Source: Haemophilus influenzae (GTDB lineage: Bacteria; Pseudomonadota; Gammaproteobacteria; Enterobacterales; Pasteurellaceae). From it: 64,000 nucleotides of DNA. Positions 18,740-29,035 of the stretch are shown in pieces. Within the stretch, counting starts at the first letter, position 1. Every line of letters starts with the position of its first letter. Below the pieces are notes generated by a model. It was not told the DNA's origin. It did not search any database and saw only the letters and a list, made by a program, of their open reading frames with translations. The stretch is from assembly GCA_923172585.1 (NCBI GenBank), contig OV298644.1, positions 1,443,427 to 1,507,426 on the forward strand, written 5' to 3'. The position numbers and the translations under genes are program-made.

Positions 18740-20591
18740 ATGTCATCTCGCCAGCTTCAAATTTTAATCAGAAAAACTTTGCCGCTTGTGCCTGATCACG
18801 TATTAATTATCGGCGAAAGTGGCATTGCTTTTTCTAAAGCAACGAATTTGCTTGGACAAGAATTTGTACATATTTTATTTGATGCGCGAAATGGCATTCA
18901 TCTTGAAGCACTGGCTATTGCAGCTGGAACACTGAAAATGGGCGGCATACTTTGTTTAGTGTTATCTGATTGGGAAAATTTATCTCAGCAGCCTGATCAA
19001 GATAGTTTACGTTGGAATGGAAATCAGTCAGCAATCGCCACGCCTAATTTTATTGATCATTTTAAACAGTGCATTGAACGCTATCATTTCCCCATTTTAA
19101 GAGAGGAAAGTGCGGTTGAATTTCCTCCCATTTTTTATTCTAACGAGCATCACAAAAATGCCACGTTAGCGCAACAACAAATTATCGAGACTATTTTACA
19201 AGCCGATCAGGATATTTATTTTCTAACCGCTAAGCGGGGAAGAGGGAAATCCGCATTATTGGGGATGCTTGCTAACCAAATTCAAGCACCAGTTTATCTT
19301 ACCGCACCGAATAAAAGTGCGGTGCATTCCGTTATTGAATTTTCAGAACGAGAGATAGAATTTATCGCGCCAGATGAACTGGCTATTCGGTTACAACATG
19401 AACCAGAATTCAGTCAATCAGCTTGGTTGCTGGTAGATGAAGCGGCGGTAATCCCATTGCCGTTATTGCAAGAATATTCTCAATATTTTCAACATATTGT
19501 CTTCAGCACAACAATTCATAGCTACGAAGGTACGGGGCGTGGTTTCGAATTAAAATTTAAACGGAAAATTCACCGCACTTTTCAGCATTTTGAGCTTAAA
19601 CAGCCCCTACGTTGGCAAGAAAATGACCCGTTAGAACATTTTATTGATGATCTTTTGTTGCTAAATGCCGAAGATGATTTTCAGCAATTTCCTTTTCAGC
19701 GCTAAAATCTCCCTTATCAAGTTCGAGAAGTGCAAAAACCACATCAAGGTAGTTGTAGATTTTTATGGCTTAATGACATTGGCGCATTATCGAACATCGC
19801 CACTCGATCTTCGCCGTTTACTGGATGGAGAAAATCAACGTTTTTATTTTGCCGAATATCAACAGAATTTGCTCGGTGCAATTTGGGCATTAGAAGAAGG
19901 AAATATGGCTGATGATGAGTTGATTATTCAAATTCAACAAGGCAAACGTCGCCCGAAAGGGAATCTTGTGCCACAAGCCTTGTGTTTCCACGAAAATCTT
20001 TCCCAAGCCTGTAAACTGCGTTCACTCCGCATTTCACGTATCGCCGTGCAACCAAATTGGCAGCAAAAGGGCATTGGGCAAAATTTGATGCAAGCCATGG
20101 GAAATGCCGATGTGGATTTTCTTTCGGTGAGTTTTGGCTACACTGACGAACTGGCAAAATTTTGGCAAAAGTGCGGTTTTGTTTTGGTGCATTTAGGCGA
20201 GCATCAAGAATCGAGTAGTGGTTGTTATTCAGCGATTGCCCTTAAAGGTATTTCCAAAGAAGGCTTGGCTTTAGTTGATACTGCGTACAAACAATTTCAG
20301 CGTAATCTCCCTTTATCTTTTCATCCGTTTGCCATAAATTTTGAGCAAAATCAGCTTGATTGGCAGCTTGATGAATTCGATTGGATGAGCTTAAAAAACT
20401 TCGCTAATTTTCACCGCACTTTATTTTCGAGCATTCCTGCAATAAGGCGTTTATTAAAATTAGCAGGCAAAGAAAATTTCCCATTAATTTCCGCTTATTT
20501 AACAAAAAAACAACTTCCTATTAACAAGAAAAAAGGCGTAGAATGTTTGCGTTTAGAAATTAAACAATATTTAGAGCGAGGAACTTTATGA
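18740..20591 (+). pseudogene. tmcA: tRNA(Met) cytidine acetyltransferase TmcA, stop plus frameshift
   Basis: Makes ac4C34 in the wobble position of elongator tRNA-Met, using acetyl-CoA and ATP. The first part (18740-19705) has the RecD-like helicase domain with Walker A AKRGRGKSALLG and a DEAA box (LLVDEAAVIPLP). A TAA at 19703-19705 ends it. The frame stays readable for a further 14 codons (NLPYQVREVQKPHQ), then the conserved sequence moves to the next frame near 19745-19760: FYGLMTLAHYRTSPLDLRRLLDG. The GNAT acetyltransferase domain (LRISRIAVQPNWQQKGIG) and C-terminal tRNA-binding part are otherwise complete to 20591. Two independent lesions make a functional protein unlikely. Confidence 0.88.
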
Positions 20592-20761
20592 CAGAACAAA
20601 CCGCAAAACCAAAAGGCTGGTTTAAACGCGCACTTGAAAAATATGACAACTTCATTAAAGAATGGGGTTTAGATCAACCGAATTGTAGCTGCGTGCCTAT
20701 GTCAGCAACAGAAGATGAAAATGGTAATTTGAAGAAAGAAGAATCTTCTTTAAAGAAATAA
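20588..20761 (+). CDS. DUF5363-type small protein (57 residues)
   Basis: Starts at an ATG that overlaps the tmcA stop (ATGA), the normal sign of translational coupling. It encodes a small hydrophilic protein with an aromatic, lysine-rich N-terminus (KPKGWFKRALEKYDNFIKEWGLD) and a Cys pair (CSC). This pattern matches a short conserved Pasteurellaceae family that I recall as DUF5363. Function unknown. It ends 102 bases before the mfd start. Confidence 0.75.
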   Translation: MTEQTAKPKGWFKRALEKYDNFIKEWGLDQPNCSCVPMSATEDENGNLKKEESSLKK

Positions 20762-20863
20762 ATATCAACTGTTTTTTTAAACAGTAAACTTATTGAAAGA
20801 TAGAGCAAATTCCAGTACACTATGAGTCAATTTTTACACAAGATTGACGCATTATTTATATTT

Positions 20864-23800
20864 ATGAAAACGGCTTTTTTCCAACCTGATATTCCAACCC
20901 AACCCAATGATCACAAAATTTTAGGCAATGTATTACCAGGCGCTGATGCATTGGCGATTAGTGAAATTGCAGAGCAAAACCAAAATTTAACTGTAGTGGT
21001 GACGCCAGATACACGAAGTGCGGTGCGTTTATCACGTGTTTTATCGGAATTAAGCAGCCAAGATGTATGCCTTTTTCCTGATTGGGAAACCTTACCTTAC
21101 GATACTTTTTCTCCCCATCAAGAAATTATTTCCTCTCGTTTAAGTGCGCTTTTCCATTTACAAAATGCGAAAAAAGGCATTTTCTTATTGCCGATTTCGA
21201 CATTAATGCAACGCCTTTGCCCGCCACAATATTTACAACACAATGTGCTTCTGATTAAAAAAGGCGATCGTTTGGTCATCGATAAAATGCGCTTACAATT
21301 AGAAGCAGCGGGCTATCGAGCTGTGGAGCAAGTATTAGAACACGGCGAGTACGCAGTTCGAGGTGCTTTGTTGGATCTTTTCCCAATGGGAAGTGCGGTG
21401 CCTTTTCGCCTTGATTTTTTTGATGATGAAATTGATTCCATTCGCACTTTTGATGTGGATACGCAACGCACTCTTGATGAAATTAGCTCAATTAATCTTT
21501 TGCCGGCTCACGAATTTCCAACGGATGATAAAGGGATTGAATTTTTTCGTGCGCAATTTCGTGAAACTTTTGGGGAGATTTGCCGAGATCCCGAACATAT
21601 TTATCAGCAAATCAGTAAAGGTACCTTGATTTCTGGCATTGAATATTGGCAGCCACTTTTCTTTGCTGAAATGGCGACTTTGTTTGATTATTTGCCGGAG
21701 CAAACGCTGTTTGTAGATATGGAAAATAATCAAACGCAAGGCGAGCGTTTTTATCAAGATGCCAAACAGCGTTATGAACAACGTAAAGTGGATCCGATGC
21801 GTCCGCTTTTATCGCCTGAAAAATTATGGCTTAATGTAGATGAAGTCAATCGCCGATTGAAATCTTATCCACGTATTACATTTAAAGCGGAAAAAGTGCG
21901 GTCATCGGTACGCCAGAAAAATTTACCTGTTGCCGCTCTACCAGAAGTGACTATTCAATCCCAGCAAAAAGAACCATTGGGACAACTCCGCCAATTTATT
22001 GAGCATTTTAAAGGAAATGTACTGTTTTCGGTGGAGACGGAAGGTCGCCGAGAGACTTTGCTTGATTTGCTTTCACCATTAAAACTCAAGCCAAAACAAA
22101 TTCAATCTTTGGAACAGATTGAAATTGAAAAATTTAGCTTGTTAGTCAGCTCTCTTGAACAAGGTTTTATAATTGAACAATCGCTTCCTGTTGCGATTAT
22201 TGGCGAAGCTAATTTACTTGGCGAGCGCATTCAACAACGTTCTAGAGACAAACGTAAAACAATTAATCCTGATACGCTTGTACGAAATCTTGCCGAACTG
22301 AAAATAGGGCAGCCAGTTGTGCATCTTGATCACGGTGTGGGGCGTTATGGTGGTTTGGTCACCTTAGATACAGGTGGCATTAAAGCCGAATATTTGCTAC
22401 TAAATTATGCAAATGAATCAAAACTTTATGTGCCAGTGACTTCATTACATTTGATTAGCCGTTATGTTGGTGGCTCTGATGAAAGTGCGCCATTACATAA
22501 ATTAGGGAACGAGGCTTGGGCGAAATCACGCCAAAAAGCAGCGGAGAAAATTCGTGATGTGGCGGCAGAGTTATTAGATGTTTACGCACAACGTGAAGCG
22601 AAGAAAGGCTTTGCTTTTAAATATGATCGTGAAGAATTTCAGCAATTTGCTGCAACCTTTCCTTTTGAAGAAACCTACGATCAGGAAATGGCAATTAATG
22701 CGGTAATTTCGGATATGTGTCAGCCAAAAGCAATGGATCGCCTTGTTTGCGGTGATGTGGGTTTTGGTAAAACTGAAGTGGCAATGCGCGCTGCCTTTTT
22801 GGCTGTGATGAATCATAAGCAAGTAGCAGTGCTAGTGCCAACCACACTGTTAGCCCAACAGCATTATGAGAATTTTAAAGATCGTTTTGCGAATTTGCCT
22901 GTGAATGTCGAAGTGTTATCGCGTTTCAAAACTGCAAAAGAACAAAAACAAATTCTGGAAAACCTTGCAGAAGGCAAAGTCGATATACTGATTGGTACCC
23001 ATAAATTAATTCAATCAGATGTAAAATTTAACGATCTTGGATTGTTGATTATTGATGAAGAACATCGTTTTGGTGTAGGGCAAAAAGAGAAAATCAAACA
23101 GCTTCGTGCGAATATCGATATTCTTACGCTAACGGCAACGCCAATTCCGCGTACGCTTAATATGGCGATGAATGGCATTCGTGATCTTTCCATTATTTCT
23201 ACGCCTCCTGCGCGCCGATTAAGTATTAAAACCTTCGTCCGACAGAATGACGATCTTGTTGTACGAGAAGCGATTTTGCGTGAAATTCTCCGAGGTGGGC
23301 AGGTTTATTATCTCCACAATGATGTCGCGAGCATTGAAAATACAGCAGAAAAACTGACCGCACTTGTGCCAGAGGCGCGAGTAATTGTCGGGCATGGACA
23401 AATGCGAGAACGTGAATTAGAGCGTGTGATGAGTGATTTTTATCATCAGCGTTATAACGTCTTAGTTTGTTCAACCATTATCGAAACGGGTATTGATGTA
23501 CCAACGGCAAATACCATTATTATTGAACGAGCGGATCATTTTGGTTTGGCTCAGTTGCATCAATTACGTGGACGAGTCGGGCGTTCACATCATCAGGCTT
23601 ATGCTTATTTGCTTACGCCACCGCCAAAGATGATGACAAAAGATGCTGAACGCCGTCTAGATGCGTTGGAAAATCTTGATAATCTTGGGGCTGGTTTTAT
23701 CTTGGCAACCCACGATTTAGAGATTCGTGGTGCTGGCGAATTACTTGGAAACGAACAAAGTGGACAAATTGAAAGCATCGGTTTTTCGCTTTATATGGAA

Positions 23801-24304
23801 TTATTGGATGCAGCGGTTAAAGCGTTAAAAGAAGGGCGTGAACCATCATTAGAAGAATTGACGCAACAACAAGCGGATATTGAATTGCGTGTGCCTGCTT
23901 TACTGCCTGATGATTATCTAGGCGACGTGAATATGCGTTTATCCTTTTATAAACGCATTGCTGCAGCAGAGAGTAAAGCAGAATTAGATGAATTAAAAGT
24001 TGAGTTGATTGACAGATTTGGATTATTGCCTGATGCAACGAAAAATTTATTACAAATTACAGAGTTGCGTTTATTGGTTGAGCCGTTGAACGTTGTGCGA
24101 ATTGATGCTGGAACACAAGGCGGTTTTATTGAGTTTTCAGCAAAAGCACAAGTGAATCCAGATAAATTTATTCAATTAATTCAAAAAGAACCTATTGTGT
24201 ATCGATTTGATGGCCCATTAAAATTTAAGTTTATGAAAGATTTATCTGATAACAAAGTGCGGTTAGAATTTGTGGTGGATTTGTTAAGAACGATTGCTGC
24301 ATAA
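20864..24304 (+). CDS. mfd: Transcription-repair coupling factor
   Basis: Removes RNA polymerase stalled at DNA damage and recruits UvrA. The protein is 1146 residues from the ATG at 20864 (MKTAFFQPDIP); an in-frame ATG 42 bases upstream adds a non-conserved leader. It has UvrB-like N-terminal modules, the RNA polymerase-interacting domain (VVHLDHGVGRYGGL), and a RecG-like translocase with Walker A GDVGFGKTE, DEEH box (LIIDEEHRFG), TATPIPRTL and a motif VI-type GRVGRSHHQAYAYLL. The C-terminal TRCF domain is complete. Terminator follows. Confidence 0.97.
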   Translation: MKTAFFQPDIPTQPNDHKILGNVLPGADALAISEIAEQNQNLTVVVTPDTRSAVRLSRVLSELSSQDVCLFPDWETLPYDTFSPHQEIISSRLSALFHLQNAKKGIFLLPISTLMQRLCPPQYLQHNVLLIKKGDRLVIDKMRLQLEAAGYRAVEQVLEHGEYAVRGALLDLFPMGSAVPFRLDFFDDEIDSIRTFDVDTQRTLDEISSINLLPAHEFPTDDKGIEFFRAQFRETFGEICRDPEHIYQQISKGTLISGIEYWQPLFFAEMATLFDYLPEQTLFVDMENNQTQGERFYQDAKQRYEQRKVDPMRPLLSPEKLWLNVDEVNRRLKSYPRITFKAEKVRSSVRQKNLPVAALPEVTIQSQQKEPLGQLRQFIEHFKGNVLFSVETEGRRETLLDLLSPLKLKPKQIQSLEQIEIEKFSLLVSSLEQGFIIEQSLPVAIIGEANLLGERIQQRSRDKRKTINPDTLVRNLAELKIGQPVVHLDHGVGRYGGLVTLDTGGIKAEYLLLNYANESKLYVPVTSLHLISRYVGGSDESAPLHKLGNEAWAKSRQKAAEKIRDVAAELLDVYAQREAKKGFAFKYDREEFQQFAATFPFEETYDQEMAINAVISDMCQPKAMDRLVCGDVGFGKTEVAMRAAFLAVMNHKQVAVLVPTTLLAQQHYENFKDRFANLPVNVEVLSRFKTAKEQKQILENLAEGKVDILIGTHKLIQSDVKFNDLGLLIIDEEHRFGVGQKEKIKQLRANIDILTLTATPIPRTLNMAMNGIRDLSIISTPPARRLSIKTFVRQNDDLVVREAILREILRGGQVYYLHNDVASIENTAEKLTALVPEARVIVGHGQMRERELERVMSDFYHQRYNVLVCSTIIETGIDVPTANTIIIERADHFGLAQLHQLRGRVGRSHHQAYAYLLTPPPKMMTKDAERRLDALENLDNLGAGFILATHDLEIRGAGELLGNEQSGQIESIGFSLYMELLDAAVKALKEGREPSLEELTQQQADIELRVPALLPDDYLGDVNMRLSFYKRIAAAESKAELDELKVELIDRFGLLPDATKNLLQITELRLLVEPLNVVRIDAGTQGGFIEFSAKAQVNPDKFIQLIQKEPIVYRFDGPLKFKFMKDLSDNKVRLEFVVDLLRTIAA

Positions 24305-24307
24305 AAA

Positions 24308-24337
24308 GAAGCCCGATCATTGTGATCGGACTTTTTT
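24308..24337 (+). terminator. Terminator after mfd
   Basis: CCGATCA (24313-24319) / TGATCGG (24323-24329) with a 3-nt loop, followed by six T. Confidence 0.88.
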
Positions 24338-24356
24338 CTTAAATATATCAAGCAGA

Positions 24357-25748
24357 TTATTGCACTAATAAATAGAAATTACTGTCACCTCGTAAAATAT
24401 TAAGTGCAACTGCTGACGGTTCAGTTTCAAGCACTTTATTTAATTCACGAATGTTTTCGATCATTTGACGATTAATACCAATAATAATATCGCCCGATTT
24501 TAAACCACGTTGTGCAGCCAGCGAATTAGGTTGAATTTTTGTGATTTCAATTCCTTTAACGCCTTTAGCATCGTAGTCTTTCAATGTTGCACCATCTAAT
24601 GCAGGCAACTCAGTTTTTGAGGAAAGTTGGCTACCATCATCCGCTTGTAATTTCATTTTAACGTCGTGGGATTTGCCATCACGTAAGTAAGTCAAGCTAA
24701 TCTCTTTGCCTGCACCAGTGGTTGCGATTTTTGCACGAATTTCAGCGAAACTTGAGATTTTTTGACCGTTCATCGCCGTGATAATATCGCCCGCTTTAAG
24801 TCCTGCTTTTTCAGCAGCAGATTTCGGTAAAACTTCACTTACAAATGCACCTTGTTGCGCGCTTACATTAAAGGCTTTGGCTAAATCAGCATTGAGTTCG
24901 CCACCTTTAATACCAAGCAATCCGCGACGCACTTGACCAAATTCTAAAATTTGTTGCACTAAATTGCTTGCTTGATTACTTGGAATCGCAAAGGCAATTC
25001 CTGCATTGCCACCGCTTGGAGAAATAATTGCGGTATTAATTCCAATAAGTTCGCCATTTAGATTGACTAATGCACCACCCGAATTACCGCGGTTTACTGC
25101 TGCATCGGTTTGAATATAGTTTTCATAAGTGCCACTGTCAGAACCTGTTGAACGACCCAATGCAGAAACAATACCTGATGTCACAGTTTGACCTAAACCA
25201 AATGGATTACCGATTGCAACAGTGAAATCGCCTACGCGTAATTTGTCGGAATCAGCAAATTTGATTTCTGTTAAATTACTTGGTTTTTCAAGCTGTACTA
25301 ATGCAATATCTGATTGTTCATCTTTACCCACTAATTTTGCTTTAAATTCACGCCCATCTTGTAATTGCACGGTAATTTTATCAGCTCCATCAATAACATG
25401 ATTATTGGTTAAAACATAGCCTTTGCTTGCATTAATAATGACACCAGAACCTAAACCACGGAAGTTACGCTTTGATTCTCCACGTCCACCAAATTGTTCG
25501 GCAAAACGATCGCCAAAGAAGAATTTAAATTCTTCAGGAATATCGTCTAGGAAAGGAGAACGAGAATCTACTTTAGCTTTTCCTTCAACGGAAAGAGTGA
25601 CAACGGCAGGTTGTACTTTTTCTAACATCGGTGCAAGACTGTTTTGTTCCGAAACAAAACTTGGCAAAGTGGCTTGAGCAACAAATGATGTGCTTAATAC
25701 ACTTAATCCAAGTGCAATACTATTTAATACAAAACGTGTTTTTTTCAT
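24357..25748 (-). CDS. degP: Periplasmic serine protease/chaperone DegP (HtrA)
   Basis: Degrades or refolds misfolded envelope proteins. The protein is 463 residues from the ATG at 25748, which has a GGAG ribosome site and opens a signal peptide (MKKTRFVLNSIALGLSVLST, cleavage near AQA). The catalytic triad is visible: His in LTNNHVID, Asp in QSDIALVQL, Ser in GNSGGALVN. Two PDZ domains follow (about residues 270-370 and 375-463). Upstream in-frame ATGs to 25883 precede the signal peptide and are not believed. It is convergent with mfd and divergent from accD. Confidence 0.95.
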   Translation of the reverse strand: MKKTRFVLNSIALGLSVLSTSFVAQATLPSFVSEQNSLAPMLEKVQPAVVTLSVEGKAKVDSRSPFLDDIPEEFKFFFGDRFAEQFGGRGESKRNFRGLGSGVIINASKGYVLTNNHVIDGADKITVQLQDGREFKAKLVGKDEQSDIALVQLEKPSNLTEIKFADSDKLRVGDFTVAIGNPFGLGQTVTSGIVSALGRSTGSDSGTYENYIQTDAAVNRGNSGGALVNLNGELIGINTAIISPSGGNAGIAFAIPSNQASNLVQQILEFGQVRRGLLGIKGGELNADLAKAFNVSAQQGAFVSEVLPKSAAEKAGLKAGDIITAMNGQKISSFAEIRAKIATTGAGKEISLTYLRDGKSHDVKMKLQADDGSQLSSKTELPALDGATLKDYDAKGVKGIEITKIQPNSLAAQRGLKSGDIIIGINRQMIENIRELNKVLETEPSAVALNILRGDSNFYLLVQ

Positions 25749-25941
25749 AAATACTCCAAAATAGATTTCAGATAACGTGGTCTGTAAGACAAAAAAATAA
25801 AAAAAATGTTCAATAAGAGGAGAGCAAATTATCTTGTTTAAAAGGAAATCGGAGCAGTACAAAAACGGTCTTACAAGTAGCAAATTCTATAAATTTATGT
25901 TCTAATACGCGCAATTTTCTAGTCAATAAAAAGGTCAAAAA

Positions 25942-26832
25942 ATGAGCTGGATTAACCGAATTTTTAGTAAAAGTCCTTCTTCTTCCACTCGAAAAGCCAA
26001 TGTGCCAGAAGGCGTGTGGACAAAATGTACTGCTTGTGAACAAGTACTTTATAGTGAAGAACTCAAACGTAATCTGTATGTTTGCCCGAAATGTGGTCAT
26101 CATATGCGTATTGATGCCCGTGAGCGTTTATTAAATTTATTGGACGAAGATTCAAGCCAAGAAATTGCGGCAGATTTAGAACCAAAAGATATTTTAAAAT
26201 TTAAAGATTTAAAGAAATATAAAGATCGTATCAATGCGGCGCAAAAAGAAACGGGCGAGAAAGATGCGCTAATTACTATGACAGGTACACTTTATAATAT
26301 GCCAATCGTTGTGGCTGCATCGAACTTTGCTTTTATGGGCGGTTCAATGGGTTCTGTAGTTGGTGCAAAATTTGTTAAAGCGGCTGAAAAAGCGATGGAA
26401 ATGAATTGTCCATTTGTGTGTTTCTCTGCGAGTGGTGGTGCTCGTATGCAGGAAGCATTATTCTCTTTAATGCAAATGGCAAAAACTAGTGCCGTACTTG
26501 CTCAAATGCGTGAAAAAGGTGTGCCATTTATTTCAGTATTAACGGATCCGACTTTAGGCGGCGTATCAGCCAGTTTTGCGATGTTAGGGGATTTAAATAT
26601 TGCCGAGCCAAAAGCCTTAATTGGTTTTGCAGGGCCACGCGTTATTGAACAAACTGTGCGTGAAAAATTGCCAGAAGGTTTCCAACGTAGTGAGTTTCTA
26701 CTTGAGAAAGGGGCAATTGATATGATCGTGAAACGTTCAGAAATGCGTCAAACTTTAGCAAGTGTACTGAGTAAATTAACGAATCAACCATCTCCTTTTG
26801 TAGAACCTGAACTCATTTCAGAAGATGAATAA
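25942..26832 (+). CDS. accD: Acetyl-CoA carboxylase carboxyltransferase subunit beta
   Basis: Works with AccA to transfer carboxyl from biotin to acetyl-CoA, making malonyl-CoA for fatty-acid synthesis. The protein has 296 residues (E. coli 304). An N-terminal four-cysteine zinc ribbon (CTACEQ...CPKCGH) and the carboxyltransferase core with SGGARMQEA and [18 protein letters not shown] are seen. It overlaps or abuts folC, the same order as in E. coli. Confidence 0.97.
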   Translation: MSWINRIFSKSPSSSTRKANVPEGVWTKCTACEQVLYSEELKRNLYVCPKCGHHMRIDARERLLNLLDEDSSQEIAADLEPKDILKFKDLKKYKDRINAAQKETGEKDALITMTGTLYNMPIVVAASNFAFMGGSMGSVVGAKFVKAAEKAMEMNCPFVCFSASGGARMQEALFSLMQMAKTSAVLAQMREKGVPFISVLTDPTLGGVSASFAMLGDLNIAEPKALIGFAGPRVIEQTVREKLPEGFQRSEFLLEKGAIDMIVKRSEMRQTLASVLSKLTNQPSPFVEPELISEDE

Positions 26833-28138
26833 TATGCAACTTAAAGCCACTTCGCCACTCGCTGAGTGGCTTTCTTATTTAGAAAAAAGCCATTTTAAAC
26901 CTATTGATCTTGGTTTAGATCGTATTAAATCCGTGGCAGAAAAATTGGATTTACTTCATCCCGCCCCTTATGTGATAACTGTGGGGGGGACGAATGGTAA
27001 AGGCACGACTTGTCGCTTGTTAGAAACGATTCTGCTTAATCACGGATTACGTGTGGGCGTGTATTCTTCGCCCCATTTATTGCGTTATAACGAGCGAGTA
27101 CGCATTCAAAATCAAGATTTACCCGATGAAGCACATACCGCCTCTTTTGCTTTTATTGATGAAAACAAAACAGAATCGCTGACTTATTTTGAATTTAGCA
27201 CCCTTTCTGCATTGCATTTATTTAAGCAAGCAAAATTAGATGTGGTGATTTTAGAAGTGGGGTTGGGCGGACGTTTAGATGCGACCAATATTGTGGATAG
27301 CCATCTTGCGGTAATTACTAGCATCGATATTGATCACACTGATTTTCTTGGGGATACCAGAGAAGCCATTGCTTTTGAAAAAGCAGGAATTTTCTGCGAA
27401 AATTGCCCTGTCGTAATTGGTGAAGCTAATGTGCCGCAAACAATGTTAGATCAGGCTGAAAAATTACATTGCCAAGTTGCTCGTCGTGATGTGGATTGGT
27501 CATTTGAGCAAAATGCTGAAAATTGGCAATGGCAAAATAAAAAAGTGCGGTTAGAAAATTTGCCGTTTTGTCAGATTCCATTGGCGAATGCCGCAACAGT
27601 TCTTGCTGCTGTTCAATATTTACCTTTTGATATTTCAGAACAGACTTTGCGAAAATCTTTGCAAGAGGTAGAACTGGTTGGTCGTTTTCAAGCAATAAAA
27701 GCAGATAGACGTGAAAAATTAGCGGATTATCTTGGCGTGCCAGTTGAAACCTTGCCAACAATTATTGTTGATGTGGGGCATAATCCTCATGCCGCAAAAT
27801 ATTTATCTGAAAAATTGACCGCACTTAAATGCAACATTGAGGGCAAAATGATTGCCGTATGTGGGATGCTCAAAGACAAAGATGCAAATGGGGTATTTGC
27901 GCATTTAACACCTATTATTGATGAATGGCATTGTGTAACCTTAAGCGGCTATCGCGGGCAGTCAGGCGATGAATTAGTAGAGAAATTGAAAAGCCATTTC
28001 CCAAATATTCAAGCTACATCAGATAATTCTGTCATGGATGGTGTGTGTACAGCACTCAAAAGTGCGGTAAAAAATGATGTGATTTTAGTCTTTGGATCTT
28101 TCCATACCGTTGCTGAATTTTGGGCTGTGGTAGAATAA
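26825..28138 (+). CDS. folC: Bifunctional folylpolyglutamate/dihydrofolate synthase
   Basis: Adds glutamate to dihydropteroate and to folates. The protein has 437 residues. It has a P-loop [15 protein letters not shown] near residue 55, the Mur-ligase-like motifs ([23 protein letters not shown]) and a C-terminal [12 protein letters not shown] domain. The start at 26825 overlaps the accD stop by 8 bases; an in-frame ATG at 26834 is an equal alternative. A terminator lies 18 bases downstream. It is the last undamaged gene before the degraded block. Confidence 0.95.
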   Translation: MNNMQLKATSPLAEWLSYLEKSHFKPIDLGLDRIKSVAEKLDLLHPAPYVITVGGTNGKGTTCRLLETILLNHGLRVGVYSSPHLLRYNERVRIQNQDLPDEAHTASFAFIDENKTESLTYFEFSTLSALHLFKQAKLDVVILEVGLGGRLDATNIVDSHLAVITSIDIDHTDFLGDTREAIAFEKAGIFCENCPVVIGEANVPQTMLDQAEKLHCQVARRDVDWSFEQNAENWQWQNKKVRLENLPFCQIPLANAATVLAAVQYLPFDISEQTLRKSLQEVELVGRFQAIKADRREKLADYLGVPVETLPTIIVDVGHNPHAAKYLSEKLTALKCNIEGKMIAVCGMLKDKDANGVFAHLTPIIDEWHCVTLSGYRGQSGDELVEKLKSHFPNIQATSDNSVMDGVCTALKSAVKNDVILVFGSFHTVAEFWAVVE

Positions 28139-28155
28139 AATTTATCATTAAAACA

Positions 28156-28189
28156 AAGGGCTGATATTTAAAATCAGCCCTTATTTTTT
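28156..28189 (+). terminator. Terminator after folC
   Basis: AAGGGCTGAT (28156-28165) / ATCAGCCCTT (28173-28182), 7-nt loop, then ATTTTTT. Confidence 0.9.
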
Positions 28190-28195
28190 GGAATA

Positions 28196-28850
28196 TTATT
28201 TCCAAGAATATTTCACACCCACGGTGCCTTGGTAGCCTTTATGACTATTTTTTTCTCTGTTTTATCTTTTACATCAATTGTGAGTTCAACGACAGAATTA
28301 AAAAAACCTTTAGATAAAACAGGATCTTTCCTATAAATACGAATCTCTGTTAATTTTTGACCAATTTGTGTTGATTTAACAAGATTGATATAAACGCTTA
28401 AAATAGTTTAAATCTGAGATATCAATATTTATTATGTGATTAACTGTTAGTGTGACAATAGTATTATGTGTGCCAGTGAAATAATGATCAAACCCAACTG
28501 CAATATCGAAAACAGCTTTATAATCGGGTGAAATATGGTTATTATTTCGAGTAGATAAAGTAACAGCAAGATTGCTTTTACATTGAACTTCATCAATTCG
28601 ATGAGCTCGAATAACAAGCACTTTTGAGTAATTATGTTTTTGATGATCTTTTGCAGTTAATCGAATCTTTACATCACCAATAACGGTATTGGTAGCAGCC
28701 TGAAAATCATGAACAATGGAGGTTCTGCAGTAATTTTTTCATGAACATTTTGATAATCACTAGCAAAAGCCGTAATTGAAAGGGCAGACGACATTAGAAT
28801 AATAAGAAGATATTTTACAATTTTGCTTGCAATTGGGATTTTTGTTTCAT
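28196..28850 (-). pseudogene. Degraded gene for a small exported protein
   Basis: Reading from an ATG at 28850 with an AGGA ribosome site: a lysine-rich start, then after one frameshift a hydrophobic signal peptide (YLLIILMSSALSITAFA, cleavage near FAS). After another shift comes a long readable stretch with VIGDVKIRLTA, CKSNLAVTLSTRNNN and FDIAVGFDHYFTGTHN. A stop at about 28376 and a shift follow; then KLTEIRIYRKDPVLSKG and VVELTIDVKD, ending GYQGTVGVKYSWK and TAA. I do not recognise the family. The pieces are internally coherent, so this was one gene of about 215 codons. A second decayed copy of its 3' half lies just upstream. Confidence 0.6.
28281..28450 (-). repeat. Degenerate tandem repeat, copy 1 (within the exported-protein remnant)
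   Basis: Starts GAGTTCAACGAC followed by AATTAAA, CCTTTA, ATAAAACA and TTTCCT blocks in the same order as copy 2 at about 28870-29035. The related protein reading is NHIINIDISDL here and HHIINIDLNHI in copy 2. Confidence 0.6.
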
Positions 28851-28868
28851 AATTTATCCTTACAAAGT

Positions 28869-29035
28869 TGTGAGTTCAACGACAATTAAAGTAAACCCTT
28901 TAGCATAAAACAGTATTTTCCTTAACGGTTGGACTTTAACCAGTTTGTGTATATTTAGCAAGTTTAGATTAGTGTGATTTTAGAAAAATAGAAGAAATAT
29001 GATTTAGGTCAATATTTATAATGTGGTGCTGTTTG
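28869..29035 (-). repeat. Degenerate tandem repeat, copy 2 (decayed paralogue fragment)
   Basis: Shares GAGTTCAACGAC and the ordered blocks described for copy 1, with many substitutions and small gaps. It looks like the 3' half of a second copy of the exported-protein gene, lying just downstream of the SanA-like gene on the same strand. Confidence 0.55.

Noticed and set aside
19703-19760. Programmed frameshift in tmcA
   Set aside because: A TAA lies upstream of the frame change in the original frame, and no slippery heptamer is seen, so recoding would need two separate events.
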